A DNA stretch of 12,683 nucleotides, taken from NCBI GenBank assembly GCA_021159125.1, contig JAGGSL010000160.1, positions 1 through 12,683 on the forward strand, read 5' to 3'. Positions within the stretch are counted from its first letter, which is position 1; each line of letters opens with the position of its first letter. Below are positions 1-6,084 of the stretch, piece by piece. The notes under the pieces were generated by a model. The model did no database searches and had not been told where the DNA came from. It worked only from the letters and a program-made list of their open reading frames with translations. The position numbers were made by a program, and so were the translations under genes. The DNA is from Thermoplasmata archaeon (lineage in GTDB: Archaea > Thermoplasmatota > E2 > UBA202 > DSCA01).

Positions 1-112
1 TCGTCAATTGCACAGAATCATTATCTCCTGAAGCAGGAATGTTCACAACTCCAGCGAGAGCCCCGCTGAAAAGAAACACCAATATTGCTGCCGAAACAAC
101 TATCTTTCTCAT
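1..112 (-). CDS. Secreted protein, N-terminal fragment (cut by window edge)
   Basis: This is a reading frame of 37 codons plus one base that starts at ATG (110-112, minus strand) and runs off the left edge without a stop. The protein begins MRKIVVSAAILVFLF, then SGALA-G. This is a classic signal peptide: a basic n-region (RK), a hydrophobic core of about 13 residues, and an A-x-A-like Sec cleavage site after residue 20. The visible mature part (GVVNIPASGDNDSVQLT) is too short to assign a function. No Shine-Dalgarno precedes the ATG, but a TATA-like element lies about 21-28 nt upstream, which fits a leaderless transcript. The gene is separated from the radical SAM gene behind it by 62 nt, so it probably has its own promoter. 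It is called from direct reading of the sequence. The rest of the protein is outside the window. Confidence 0.6.
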   Translation of the reverse strand, partial: MRKIVVSAAILVFLFSGALAGVVNIPASGDNDSVQLT

Positions 113-132
113 GGATTTAAATGTGTTCTTGG

Positions 133-140
133 TATAAATA
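133..140 (-). promoter_or_regulatory. TATA box of the secreted-protein gene
   Basis: On the minus strand this reads TATTTATA, 21-28 nt before the ATG at 112. That spacing places the transcription start at or very near the start codon (leaderless), and there is no purine-rich ribosome site between the two. Confidence 0.45.
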
Positions 141-174
141 ATTTTAAGATGAAGTGGGGAATAGCATTCTCCGG

Positions 175-1023
175 TCATTCTGTAATTTTTCTTATAAGGT
201 CATCTGTGAGACCACAGCATGCAGGTACTTCTTTTATGGCATATCCTTTTTTTCCAGCATAAGCGATGCCTTCCTTTGATGGCAGGGCAATATCTTTTAT
301 GCCGTTTTCTATAGCTATTTTTTCTATCTCTCTCATGCCGCGAGGGCGCATGCAACCCAGCGCCGCCTCCCCCGCCTCCATGCCCTTTTTTATCACAAAT
401 TCTATTTCTTTTAATGGGGGGAGTGCTATATTTTCAAAATCCGTGTCAGGGGTTGGGAGTATTACATTTAACACGATTTTTTTTATATTGAATTTCTTTA
501 TCGCATCTATGGCCGCATATTCTCCCTTTATTTTTCCATAGTAGAGCCCTATTGTTATGTGGGGTGTTATCGGTATGCCGGCAGAAATAAGATTTTTTAT
601 GCTTTCAATATATTTGTCGGCGCTTTCCAGCCCTATAACCTGCCTTGCTGTCCCATCATCCCCGATAACATCAACAAAGGCGATATCGCAGGCATCCGCG
701 AGCTCATTTGCTGTATTTTCATCTACATAGCCGGCATGAACTGCAATGACAAGGTCTGTCTCCTTTCTTATCTTTTTCAGGGCATTTATTGATTGCTTGA
801 GTCCGATTATCCTTCCTTCTTTGTCACTCCCCCCGCTTACAAGTATGCCTTTCCCTCCTTTTTTTTCAAAGTCCCTGCAGAAATCTATCAGCTGCGCTGT
901 TTCCGTTATTTTAATCATGCCATGAAGATATTTTCCCATGCAGTGTCTGCACATCAGCATACAGCCGTCAGATAATGAAATGGGTGGAAAAAGAGGCTTT
1001 GGATAGTATGCACGGAAAATCAT
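175..1023 (-). CDS. Radical SAM protein, biotin synthase-like (COG1856-type)
   Basis: Predicted radical SAM enzyme of 282 residues, about the usual size for this archaeal group. The cluster motif C-x3-C-x2-C is seen at C21, C25 and C28 (CMLMCRHC), straight after FPPISLSDG. A glycine-rich SAM-binding strand (GILVSGG) follows near residue 60. The C-terminal part carries LGCMRPRG and a cysteine pair in EVPACCGL, which could ligate a second cluster or substrate. The pattern of FPPxS before the motif and CMRPRG near the end is what I recall for the COG1856 'biotin synthase homologue' family, whose reaction is generally unassigned. Some biotin-synthase-like archaeal radical SAM proteins form the two-protein lipoate synthase LipS1/LipS2, but I cannot tell whether this is one. 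I chose the second in-frame ATG (1021-1023) because it forms an ATGA overlap with the stop of guaA. An ATG two codons upstream (1027-1029) is equally open. It is translationally coupled to guaA, which suggests co-expression rather than a shared pathway. Confidence 0.8.
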   Translation of the reverse strand: MIFRAYYPKPLFPPISLSDGCMLMCRHCMGKYLHGMIKITETAQLIDFCRDFEKKGGKGILVSGGSDKEGRIIGLKQSINALKKIRKETDLVIAVHAGYVDENTANELADACDIAFVDVIGDDGTARQVIGLESADKYIESIKNLISAGIPITPHITIGLYYGKIKGEYAAIDAIKKFNIKKIVLNVILPTPDTDFENIALPPLKEIEFVIKKGMEAGEAALGCMRPRGMREIEKIAIENGIKDIALPSKEGIAYAGKKGYAIKEVPACCGLTDDLIRKITE

Positions 1024-1580
1024 TTGCATTCCTCAAGGAAATTCTGGAATATCTGGGCACCATATTCTGTATGCTCTACCTCCGGGTGAAATTGGAGTCC
1101 ATAAAGGGGCTTGCTTTTATGTTTCATTGCCTGTACTTTGCAATTCTCCGATGAAGCAAGCAACTCGAAATTTTCTGGCAATACCGTTACCTCATCATTG
1201 TGCGACTCCCAGACAACCATTTTTTTCGGCAAATTTTTGAATATATCATCCCTGTTGGACACAGATATCTCGACCCTCCCGAACTCAGGAATTTTTGCAG
1301 GTTCGCATTTGCCCCCGAAATATCTCGCCATAAATTGGTGGCCGGCGCATATGCCAAGCACAGGGCACCTTGCTTTTTCCAGGTATTCCCCGCAATTCCC
1401 AAGATCGCCCGAAAGCCCCATTCTTGGCGCTCCTCCAGAAAGCACTATGCCATCTGCATCTGAAATTTTTTTTAGTGGTGTCACATTCGGGATTATCTCT
1501 GCCTCTGCCCCCAGATAACGCAATGTTCTCCATTCTCGGTGTGTCCACTGCCCGCCATTGTCGACGACATATACTTTCAT
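1020..1580 (-). CDS. guaAA: GMP synthase, glutamine amidotransferase subunit
   Basis: Class I glutamine amidotransferase of 186 residues. It releases ammonia from glutamine for the XMP to GMP step of purine synthesis. In most archaea this subunit is separate from the ATP-pyrophosphatase subunit, which is not in this window. The nucleophile elbow is GICAGHQ (Cys78) and the rest of the triad is in QFHPEVEHTEYG (His167, Glu169). An LSGGAPRMG oxyanion-loop region lies near residue 48, and the N-terminus MKVYVVDNGGQ is typical of the family. The frame stays open upstream to 1739, but that extension is the translation of the tRNA-Leu gene, so the true start is the ATG at 1578-1580. The downstream radical SAM gene overlaps its stop by ATGA. 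The gene lies 67 nt behind tRNA-Leu with no T-run between them and may be carried on the same transcript. Confidence 0.93.
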   Translation of the reverse strand: MKVYVVDNGGQWTHREWRTLRYLGAEAEIIPNVTPLKKISDADGIVLSGGAPRMGLSGDLGNCGEYLEKARCPVLGICAGHQFMARYFGGKCEPAKIPEFGRVEISVSNRDDIFKNLPKKMVVWESHNDEVTVLPENFELLASSENCKVQAMKHKSKPLYGLQFHPEVEHTEYGAQIFQNFLEECK

Positions 1581-1647
1581 AAAATGTGAACTGCATAGCG
1601 ATTTTAATATTTCTGCATTCCTCTCGGATTCTATGTCGGTACTTTTA

Positions 1648-1730
1648 TGCGGGGGGAGCGATTCGAACGCTCGAAGGCCTGCGCCACAGGGTCCTAAGCC
1701 CTGCCCCTTTAACCGCTCGGGTACCCCCGC
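1648..1730 (-). tRNA. tRNA-Leu (anticodon UAG)
   Basis: A full class II cloverleaf can be folded by eye. The acceptor stem is GCGGGGG/CCCCCGC with discriminator A and no encoded CCA. The D-arm contains CCCGAGCGGTTAAAGGGG. The anticodon arm is CAGGG-CTTAGGA-CCCTG, giving anticodon TAG. A long variable arm (TGGCGCAGGCCTTC) is present, and the T-arm is GAGCG-TTCGAAT-CGCTC. The long variable arm and UAG anticodon make it leucine. No intron is seen. It lies between the winged-helix regulator gene and guaA, both on the same strand. Confidence 0.95.
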
Positions 1731-1762
1731 AGTATTCACAACATTAACAGTATTGCATTTTC

Positions 1763-1770
1763 ATATTTAT
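1763..1770 (-). promoter_or_regulatory. TATA box of tRNA-Leu
   Basis: Minus-strand ATAAATAT lies 33-40 nt before the mature tRNA 5' end, inside the 50-nt spacer behind the regulator gene. The position fits a start a few bases upstream of the tRNA, possibly reading on into guaA. Confidence 0.45.
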
Positions 1771-1780
1771 TGGTATGGAG

Positions 1781-2827
1781 TTAAATCCCGAGAACTTTTT
1801 TTGTGATGGGGGCAAAATTAATATCTTTTATGACTGTTGATTTACTCAATCCGTATGTTCTTATAACGGGATTTTTCGCTATCCATTTTTTGCTTTTCAA
1901 AAACTGCATTTTTTCAACTTTATCTGTTTTGTATTCTTCGTAATTGCCATATGCGCTTATTATCACTGTCTCAAATTTCCTCGTCGCCATGAATATGACG
2001 TTATCATTCAGCAACGCTTTGGCTTCATCTTGCTCAAAATCCGGCGGATTATATGGGTCATATCTGATATGATAAAATGCCAGTATCTCAAAGCCCGCTT
2101 TATTGAGGTCCGGTATTCTCAGGGTTTTTATGTATCCATTCTCTTCAAATTTCCTTCTCATTTTTGAAACTGTGTGTCGTGATATGTTAAGCAGCTCTCC
2201 TATTTTTTTATCAGATTCTTCAGGATATCTGACAAGCCCGTAAAATACATTCTTTTCATGTCCCGACAGGTGGATTTTTTTCCCCTTCTGCAGGGGTTTT
2301 TCCTTTTCGTCATCAAGTTTTATTCCAAAGTGTTTTTTTATCAGAGGAGACATAAAAAAGAAGCGGTAAATTTTGCTCACATCGAAGGGAAATATTACCT
2401 CAGTGGGATATTCCTTTTCAAGCAGCCCTAACCTCCCAAATGTTTCTGTACGGATATCATTTATTCTTACTATGCTCGTATAATCTTTTGACAGGCTGAG
2501 AGAAAAACCCTTTTCAAATTCCCCGAGGGAGAAGAATAATTCTTCCGATACCTCTATTTTTTCTTCTGTTATTTCAACCCTCTTCTTCAAAGGTATTACA
2601 GGGTTGAAGTTAGTATATGATACTGCCAAAATTTCACATCCCAAATTCTGAAGCATCGGTAACTTTACTGTTCTGAAGTATCCGTGCTCTCTCAATCTCC
2701 GCCTTATCGAGGTCACCGTAGGGTGCTTCAATCCCATTTTATCCGCCATCTCTCTATCCTTGAGATGAGGGTATCGCACGAGTCCGTAAAGCACCATCTT
2801 TTCGTTTTCTGTCAACCTGTTTCTCAC
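1781..2827 (-). CDS. Double winged-helix (Lrp/AsnC-like) transcriptional regulator
   Basis: Predicted DNA-binding protein of 348 residues built of two copies of one unit. Each copy opens with a winged helix-turn-helix: residues about 5-55 (TENEKMVLYGLVRYP, then a recognition helix ending in TVTSIRRRLREHGY) and about 187-240 (SGHEKNVFYGLVRYP, then HTVSKMRRKFEENGY). Each HTH is followed by a beta-rich segment of about 120 residues starting [LF]GCEILAVSY / GFEILAFYH, which may sense a ligand or pair with a partner. Single-HTH Lrp proteins are about 150 residues and dimerise, so this looks like a covalent dimer. The start is GTG (2825-2827). The residues just after it align with helix 1 of the second copy, and AGGAG lies about 13 nt upstream, so later ATGs would cut the domain. 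It is divergent from a radical SAM gene across a 200-nt spacer with two inverted repeats. Autoregulation or control of that neighbour is an inference. Confidence 0.8.
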   Translation of the reverse strand: MRNRLTENEKMVLYGLVRYPHLKDREMADKMGLKHPTVTSIRRRLREHGYFRTVKLPMLQNLGCEILAVSYTNFNPVIPLKKRVEITEEKIEVSEELFFSLGEFEKGFSLSLSKDYTSIVRINDIRTETFGRLGLLEKEYPTEVIFPFDVSKIYRFFFMSPLIKKHFGIKLDDEKEKPLQKGKKIHLSGHEKNVFYGLVRYPEESDKKIGELLNISRHTVSKMRRKFEENGYIKTLRIPDLNKAGFEILAFYHIRYDPYNPPDFEQDEAKALLNDNVIFMATRKFETVIISAYGNYEEYKTDKVEKMQFLKSKKWIAKNPVIRTYGLSKSTVIKDINFAPITKKVLGI

Positions 2828-2901
2828 AGGCAGGTAATGCGCTCCTGAATTAAAAATTTTCCATTTGAATTAAAATTGCATCTTCTGGCAGTAAAAATGT
2901 A

Positions 2902-2921
2902 ATATTTTAAATGTAAAATAT
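2902..2921. repeat. AT-rich inverted repeat in divergent spacer
   Basis: Perfect 8-bp arms ATATTTTA and TAAAATAT are separated by AATG, 75-94 nt upstream of the regulator start. It could be an operator for the neighbouring regulator. Because it is pure A/T in an AT-rich spacer, chance or a bent-DNA element cannot be excluded. Confidence 0.4.
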
Positions 2922-2985
2922 GCTTTTTTGTATTTTAAGTCGTAAAAATTTTATTAATTTGATATACTCTCCTGGGGCAAACCCG

Positions 2986-3006
2986 GCAAGAGTTATATAC
3001 TCTTGC
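2986..3006 (+). promoter_or_regulatory. TATA box inside an inverted repeat (probable operator)
   Basis: Perfect 8-bp arms GCAAGAGT and ACTCTTGC flank a central TATAT. The centre, read as TTATATA, is also the best TATA box for the radical SAM gene that starts at 3029, being about 30-35 nt upstream of its ATG. A protein bound to this repeat would compete directly with TBP, so a repressor site is the natural reading. The mixed-base arms make chance less likely than for the AT-rich repeat nearby. The obvious candidate binder is the divergent winged-helix regulator. Confidence 0.55.
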
Positions 3007-3028
3007 TGCGCTGCAATAAGGGAGGAAA

Positions 3029-4087
3029 ATGAGAGAAATGATACAACTCCCAAAAAACTCATTTTATACAGAAAAGTTGGCGGAAGGATGCAAGTACTGT
3101 GAAAAAGGCTCAAAAATGGTCTTGCTTGTAACCGGTTTGTGCCGTTCGAATTGCTTTTATTGCCCCCTATCTGAAAAAAAGAAAAACAGGGATGTTATTT
3201 ACGCGGATGAACTTCTTGTAAAAAATGAGGAGCAAATCTTGGAAGAAGGGGAACTGATAGAAGCAGAGGGCACAGGCATAACAGGAGGAGACCCTCTGGA
3301 AGTTGCAGATAGAACAGTAAGGATGATAAAAATGCTGAAAGAATATTTTGGCGAGAAACACCACATACATCTTTATACTTCTGTAATGAATCTGGAAAAA
3401 GTTGAGAAAGTTGTCGATGCAGGTTTGGACGAAATCAGATTTCATCCCCCTGCAGAAACATGGAATGATATTGACAGCACATCATTGAAAAAAATTGCAC
3501 ACGAAATACCAATAGATGCAGGAATAGAAATCCCTCTGATTCCTCATATGGAAGAAGAAACGAGGAAATTGCTCATATCTGCAGAGGGATATGATATTGA
3601 TTTTGTAAATCTTAATGAGCTTGAGTTCTCTGAAACAAATTTTAAAGGTATGGAAAAGTATGGCTATGAGGTAAAAAGCGATATATCAAATGCTGTAAGG
3701 GGCAGTGAGGAAATGGCTTACAAAATGCTTGGTTGGGATATTTCCGTACCAATTCATTACTGCTCTTCTTCTTTCAAAGATGGCATACAGCTAAGAAATA
3801 GAATAATGAGAAGGGCAAGAAATGTGGCAAAACTGTATGATGTCATCACCGAGGATGGAACACTTCTCAAAGGCATAATTTATGGAAACAGAGAGTCATT
3901 AAAAAAAATAAGAAACGAATTTTCAATAAGTCCTGATATGATGGGATGGGATGATGAAAAGGGCAGGATAGAAACATCTCCTTTTATACTTGATGAAATA
4001 GCGGATAGACTTCCATATAAATGTTATATCGTTGAGGAGTACCCTACTGCAGATAGGCTTGAAGTTGAGAGGGAGCCATTGAATTGA
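3029..4087 (+). CDS. Radical SAM protein related to PFL-activating enzymes (COG2108-type)
   Basis: Predicted radical SAM enzyme of 352 residues. The cluster motif C-x3-C-x2-C lies at C38, C42 and C45 (CRSNCFYCPLSE), preceded by a CxxC pair at C21/C24 (GCKYCEKGSKMVL). A GITGGDPLE motif at 83-91 corresponds to the SAM-amino-group (GGE-type) strand. A conserved-looking HYCSSSFKDGIQLRNR block surrounds C245. I recognise the layout as the archaeal COG2108 family, whose substrate is unknown. The extra cysteines C21, C24 and C245 may bind a second cluster or metal. Two start codons fit: ATG 3029, only 3 nt after GGAGG, and ATG 3038, 12 nt after it. The first is listed. A TATA element embedded in an inverted repeat lies just upstream, so expression is probably regulated, perhaps by the divergent double-HTH protein. 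Confidence 0.8.
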   Translation: MREMIQLPKNSFYTEKLAEGCKYCEKGSKMVLLVTGLCRSNCFYCPLSEKKKNRDVIYADELLVKNEEQILEEGELIEAEGTGITGGDPLEVADRTVRMIKMLKEYFGEKHHIHLYTSVMNLEKVEKVVDAGLDEIRFHPPAETWNDIDSTSLKKIAHEIPIDAGIEIPLIPHMEEETRKLLISAEGYDIDFVNLNELEFSETNFKGMEKYGYEVKSDISNAVRGSEEMAYKMLGWDISVPIHYCSSSFKDGIQLRNRIMRRARNVAKLYDVITEDGTLLKGIIYGNRESLKKIRNEFSISPDMMGWDDEKGRIETSPFILDEIADRLPYKCYIVEEYPTADRLEVEREPLN

Positions 4088-4101
4088 GGGGGCTGGCAAT
4101 C

Positions 4102-4109
4102 ATTATAAA
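4102..4109 (+). promoter_or_regulatory. TATA box of the single-TM protein gene
   Basis: ATTATAAA lies 27-34 nt before the ATG at 4136. There is no Shine-Dalgarno, so the mRNA is probably leaderless. A second AT-rich element (TTTTATAAT) nearer the ATG is too close to serve. Confidence 0.4.
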
Positions 4110-4135
4110 CATCCTTCTTTTTATAATCTGTTTGT

Positions 4136-4594
4136 ATGAGAACAAAGATTTTCAGGGACAGCAGATCGATTCACTTGGGATACGTTATAACGCTAATTGT
4201 AATTTCGGTAGCAATAGTGCTGTCCCTTTTCCTCCTGCCCTACCACGTTGAGACAAAATCTGTTGATGTTATATTCATTGAAGGGGTTACTGAAGTCAGC
4301 CACAATGAATACACCTACTCTTTCAATATTTCCGGGAATGGAACACTCCTTCATAACATAAAGGTAAAGGTTTTTAACCCAAAAAATGGCACGTTGGTCG
4401 AGGGGGCGAGAGTGAGAATATATGGGGAATACGGAAACGGAGAAAATTTTACAGATAGAAATGGAATTACGGACGTTCCGGTAAAGTTCAGCATTCCGCC
4501 TGAAAGTAAAGAAATAAAATTCAATATTGAAGTTAAAAAAGACGGCTACAGGACACTATCACTGGAAGATGCAATAGTTTTCATCGGTCAATGA
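4136..4594 (+). CDS. Small membrane-anchored protein with exported beta-domain
   Basis: Protein of 152 residues that I cannot name. Residues about 14-35 (HLGYVITLIVISVAIVLSLF) form one transmembrane helix after a basic N-terminus, so the remaining 115 or so residues should lie outside the membrane. The outer part reads as one immunoglobulin-like or carboxypeptidase-regulatory-like beta sandwich: GARVRIYGEYGNGENFTDRNG, then ITDVPVKFSI and EVKKDGYRTLSL, the usual 'value-added tag plus conversion to gradient' pattern of surface proteins. Four N-glycosylation sequons (N64-I-S, N68-G-T, N84-G-T, N104-F-T) lie in the exported part and none in the short inner part, which supports the topology. The gene stands alone with its own TATA box and ends 5 nt from the stop of the convergent gene behind it. 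The function is unknown. Confidence 0.7.
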   Translation: MRTKIFRDSRSIHLGYVITLIVISVAIVLSLFLLPYHVETKSVDVIFIEGVTEVSHNEYTYSFNISGNGTLLHNIKVKVFNPKNGTLVEGARVRIYGEYGNGENFTDRNGITDVPVKFSIPPESKEIKFNIEVKKDGYRTLSLEDAIVFIGQ

Positions 4595-4599
4595 CAGAA

Positions 4600-4893
4600 T
4601 TATTTGCCCAGCATTTCCTTTTCCATGAGTTTCTTTCTTTCTTTTGCAGTTCTCCCTGTTGCATCAAAGAGGAAATCATTCCATCTTTTAATAATATCAA
4701 CACTGGCTGACTTGCTTGGCACAGGTTCTGTTTCTATCAGGAGGGAATTTTTTTCTTTTTTCATATGAATTTTCCCTATGCCATCTACCTCAAAGTCCAT
4801 GCCTTTTTCAACGTCTCCTTCGACTCCAAAATATTTCTTGATAAGGGCGTTCAAATCAGGTTTATGTCCTCTTTTTATTGAATAACTCCGCAT
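4600..4893 (-). CDS. Small conserved archaeal-type protein, unknown function
   Basis: Protein of 97 residues, charged and without membrane segments or a signal peptide, so cytoplasmic. The N-terminus MRSYSIKRGHKPDLNALIKKYFG precedes a short beta-rich middle (DFEVDGIGKIHMKKEKNSLLIETEP) and a basic C-terminal helix (DIIKRWNDFLFDATGRTAKERKKLMEKE). It resembles what I remember of the small DUF5611-like euryarchaeal proteins, but I am not sure of that family name. Its reading frame, TATA box at 22-27 nt and codon choice look genuine. The stop is convergent with the membrane-protein gene, 5 nt apart, leaving no room for separate terminators. No function is proposed. Confidence 0.65.
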   Translation of the reverse strand: MRSYSIKRGHKPDLNALIKKYFGVEGDVEKGMDFEVDGIGKIHMKKEKNSLLIETEPVPSKSASVDIIKRWNDFLFDATGRTAKERKKLMEKEMLGK

Positions 4894-4914
4894 AACTTTG
4901 AATTATCTTTTCCG

Positions 4915-4920
4915 TTATAA
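4915..4920 (-). promoter_or_regulatory. TATA box of the small conserved protein gene
   Basis: Minus-strand CTTATAACGG centres 22-27 nt before the ATG at 4893. No ribosome site is visible, so the transcript is likely leaderless. Confidence 0.4.
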
Positions 4921-4951
4921 GAGTTATCCTTAATAGCTATTCAACCCAATT

Positions 4952-4959
4952 TTTAAATA
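4952..4959 (+). promoter_or_regulatory. TATA box of tRNA-Asn
   Basis: TTTAAATA lies 28-35 nt before the first base of the tRNA. A second AT element (ATTTATAT, 4963-4970) is closer than usual for TBP. Confidence 0.45.
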
Positions 4960-4986
4960 CCAATTTATATTGCCTTAAATGCCTGT

Positions 4987-5060
4987 GCCGGCGTAGCTCA
5001 GTCTGGTGGAGCACTCGGCTGTTAACCGAGCGGTCACCGGTTCAAATCCGGTCGCCGGCG
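4987..5060 (+). tRNA. tRNA-Asn (anticodon GUU)
   Basis: A complete cloverleaf is visible. The acceptor stem is GCCGGCG/CGCCGGC with discriminator G and no encoded CCA. The D-arm is GCTCAGTCTGGTGGAGC. The anticodon arm is CTCGG-CTGTTAA-CCGAG, giving GTT. The T-arm is ACCGG-TTCAAAT-CCGGT. No intron is present. A run of six T follows immediately. Confidence 0.96.
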
Positions 5061-5066
5061 TTTTTT
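5061..5066 (+). terminator. Oligo-T terminator after tRNA-Asn
   Basis: Six T residues start directly after the discriminator base. In archaea a T-run alone is enough for termination, and this one separates the tRNA from the transporter gene. Confidence 0.6.
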
Positions 5067-5085
5067 ATCTTGAAAACCAAAAGTG

Positions 5086-5094
5086 AATTATATG
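5086..5094 (+). promoter_or_regulatory. TATA box of the acetate transporter gene
   Basis: AATTATATG lies 20-28 nt before the ATG at 5114. The bases in between (TACCCTCTTC) hold no Shine-Dalgarno, so the mRNA is probably leaderless. Confidence 0.4.
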
Positions 5095-5113
5095 GGATTT
5101 ACATACCCTCTTC

Positions 5114-5680
5114 ATGAAAATATCAAATCCTGCACCACTAGGTTTGATGGGTTTCGGAATGACGACCGTATTGCTGAACATACACAATGCAAGCCCCGAC
5201 AGCTTTCCGCTGGGTTCCATGATTCTCGCAATGGGAATATTTTATGGAGGCATGGCACAGATTTTTGCCGGAATAATGGAATACAAAAATGGTAACACAT
5301 TCGGAACAACCGCCTTCACATCATACGGACTTTTCTGGTTGTCGCTGGTTGCTCTTCTGATATTGCCGGATGTAGTAAAGGGAGTTAATGCGCCTGTTTC
5401 TGCGTCCATGGGGTGGTATTTCTTTATGTGGGGTCTTTTCACCATGATGATGTTTGTAGGGACGTTGAAGGCAAATACCGGCTTGCAGGTGGTATTCTTC
5501 ACGCTTTTCGTGCTTTTCTATCTGCTGGCAATGAAAGAGTGGGGATGGGTCAGCGGAGGATGGATAGGTATCGAGGGCATCTTCTGCGGGCTGAGTGCAG
5601 TATATGTGGCAATGGCTGAAGTAATCAACGAAGCTTACGGAAAAACAATCCTTCCGCTGGGAAAGCCCCTGGTGAAGTAG
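5114..5680 (+). CDS. satP: Acetate/succinate transporter, GPR1/FUN34/SatP (YaaH) family
   Basis: Integral membrane protein of 188 residues, the normal length for this family of small six-helix acetate/succinate channels or symporters. The family signature NPAPLGLMGFGMTT is at residues 5-18, at the start of helix 1. The second conserved stretch, YGGMAQIFAGIMEYKNGNT, is at 44-62, followed by FGTTAFTSYGLFW. Hydrophobic segments lie near 10-28, 35-55, 68-86, 97-117, 122-140 and 150-170. Acetate uptake or export would fit a fermentative or acetate-using anaerobe, but the direction cannot be read from sequence. The gene has its own TATA box behind tRNA-Asn and ends in TAG, 31 nt from the stop of the convergent thioredoxin gene. 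The family is clear, while the substrate is inferred. Confidence 0.9.
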   Translation: MKISNPAPLGLMGFGMTTVLLNIHNASPDSFPLGSMILAMGIFYGGMAQIFAGIMEYKNGNTFGTTAFTSYGLFWLSLVALLILPDVVKGVNAPVSASMGWYFFMWGLFTMMMFVGTLKANTGLQVVFFTLFVLFYLLAMKEWGWVSGGWIGIEGIFCGLSAVYVAMAEVINEAYGKTILPLGKPLVK

Positions 5681-5711
5681 GAAACAAAACTCTCCTGCTC
5701 TTCCTTTATAA

Positions 5712-6026
5712 CTAATCCATGTGTCTCTCGATTCTCTCCCTTAGTGCATCCTTTGCCATAACTCCGACAACCATATCTGCCATTTCCCCCCTCTTGAATA
5801 TCATGAGTGTTGGGATACTCATAATGCCAAACTCTCTTGCTATCTCCTGATTATCGTCCACATTTAACTTTGCAAATACAACCCCTTCCATCTCCTTCTC
5901 GAGTTCTTCTATTATAGGAGTTAAGAGGAGGCACGGGGCGCACCACGGTGCCCAGAAATCCACGAGCACAACGTCATGATTCTTTACAAACTGCTGAAAG
6001 TTATCCGAATTTAGTTCCATTACCAT
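5712..6026 (-). CDS. trxA: Thioredoxin
   Basis: Thioredoxin of 104 residues, the usual length, with the complete fold visible. The active site is FWAPWCAPC (Cys29, Cys32), with Ala instead of the commoner Gly in the CxxC loop, and the cis-proline is in SIPTLMIF (Pro72). It reduces protein disulfides in the cytoplasm, fed by a thioredoxin or ferredoxin-dependent reductase not in this window. The frame is open back to 6203, but that part overlaps the divergent DUF89 gene and lacks thioredoxin sequence. I place the start at ATG 6024-6026, just behind a GGTGAG ribosome site. ATG 6018-6020 is the alternative. It ends in TAG, with an in-frame TAA one codon later. Confidence 0.94.
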   Translation of the reverse strand: MVMELNSDNFQQFVKNHDVVLVDFWAPWCAPCLLLTPIIEELEKEMEGVVFAKLNVDDNQEIAREFGIMSIPTLMIFKRGEMADMVVGVMAKDALRERIERHMD

Positions 6027-6055
6027 TAACTCACCAAAAGTGGATGCACACAGGC

Positions 6056-6063
6056 ATATATAT
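6056..6063 (-). promoter_or_regulatory. TATA box of the thioredoxin gene
   Basis: ATATATAT lies 30-37 nt before the thioredoxin start. A short leader with a GGTGAG ribosome site follows. It sits only about 15 nt from the divergent TATA box of the DUF89 gene, so the two promoters are back to back. Confidence 0.4.
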
Positions 6064-6077
6064 TCTCTATGAAAATG

Positions 6078-6084
6078 ATTTATA
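6078..6084 (+). promoter_or_regulatory. TATA box of the DUF89 gene
   Basis: ATTTATA lies 22-28 nt before the ATG at 6106, with no ribosome site in between. The transcript is probably leaderless. Confidence 0.4.

Noticed and set aside
1581..1739. 53-residue N-terminal extension of the guaA frame
   Set aside because: It is the translation of the tRNA-Leu gene and its flank. The family N-terminus begins at ATG 1580.
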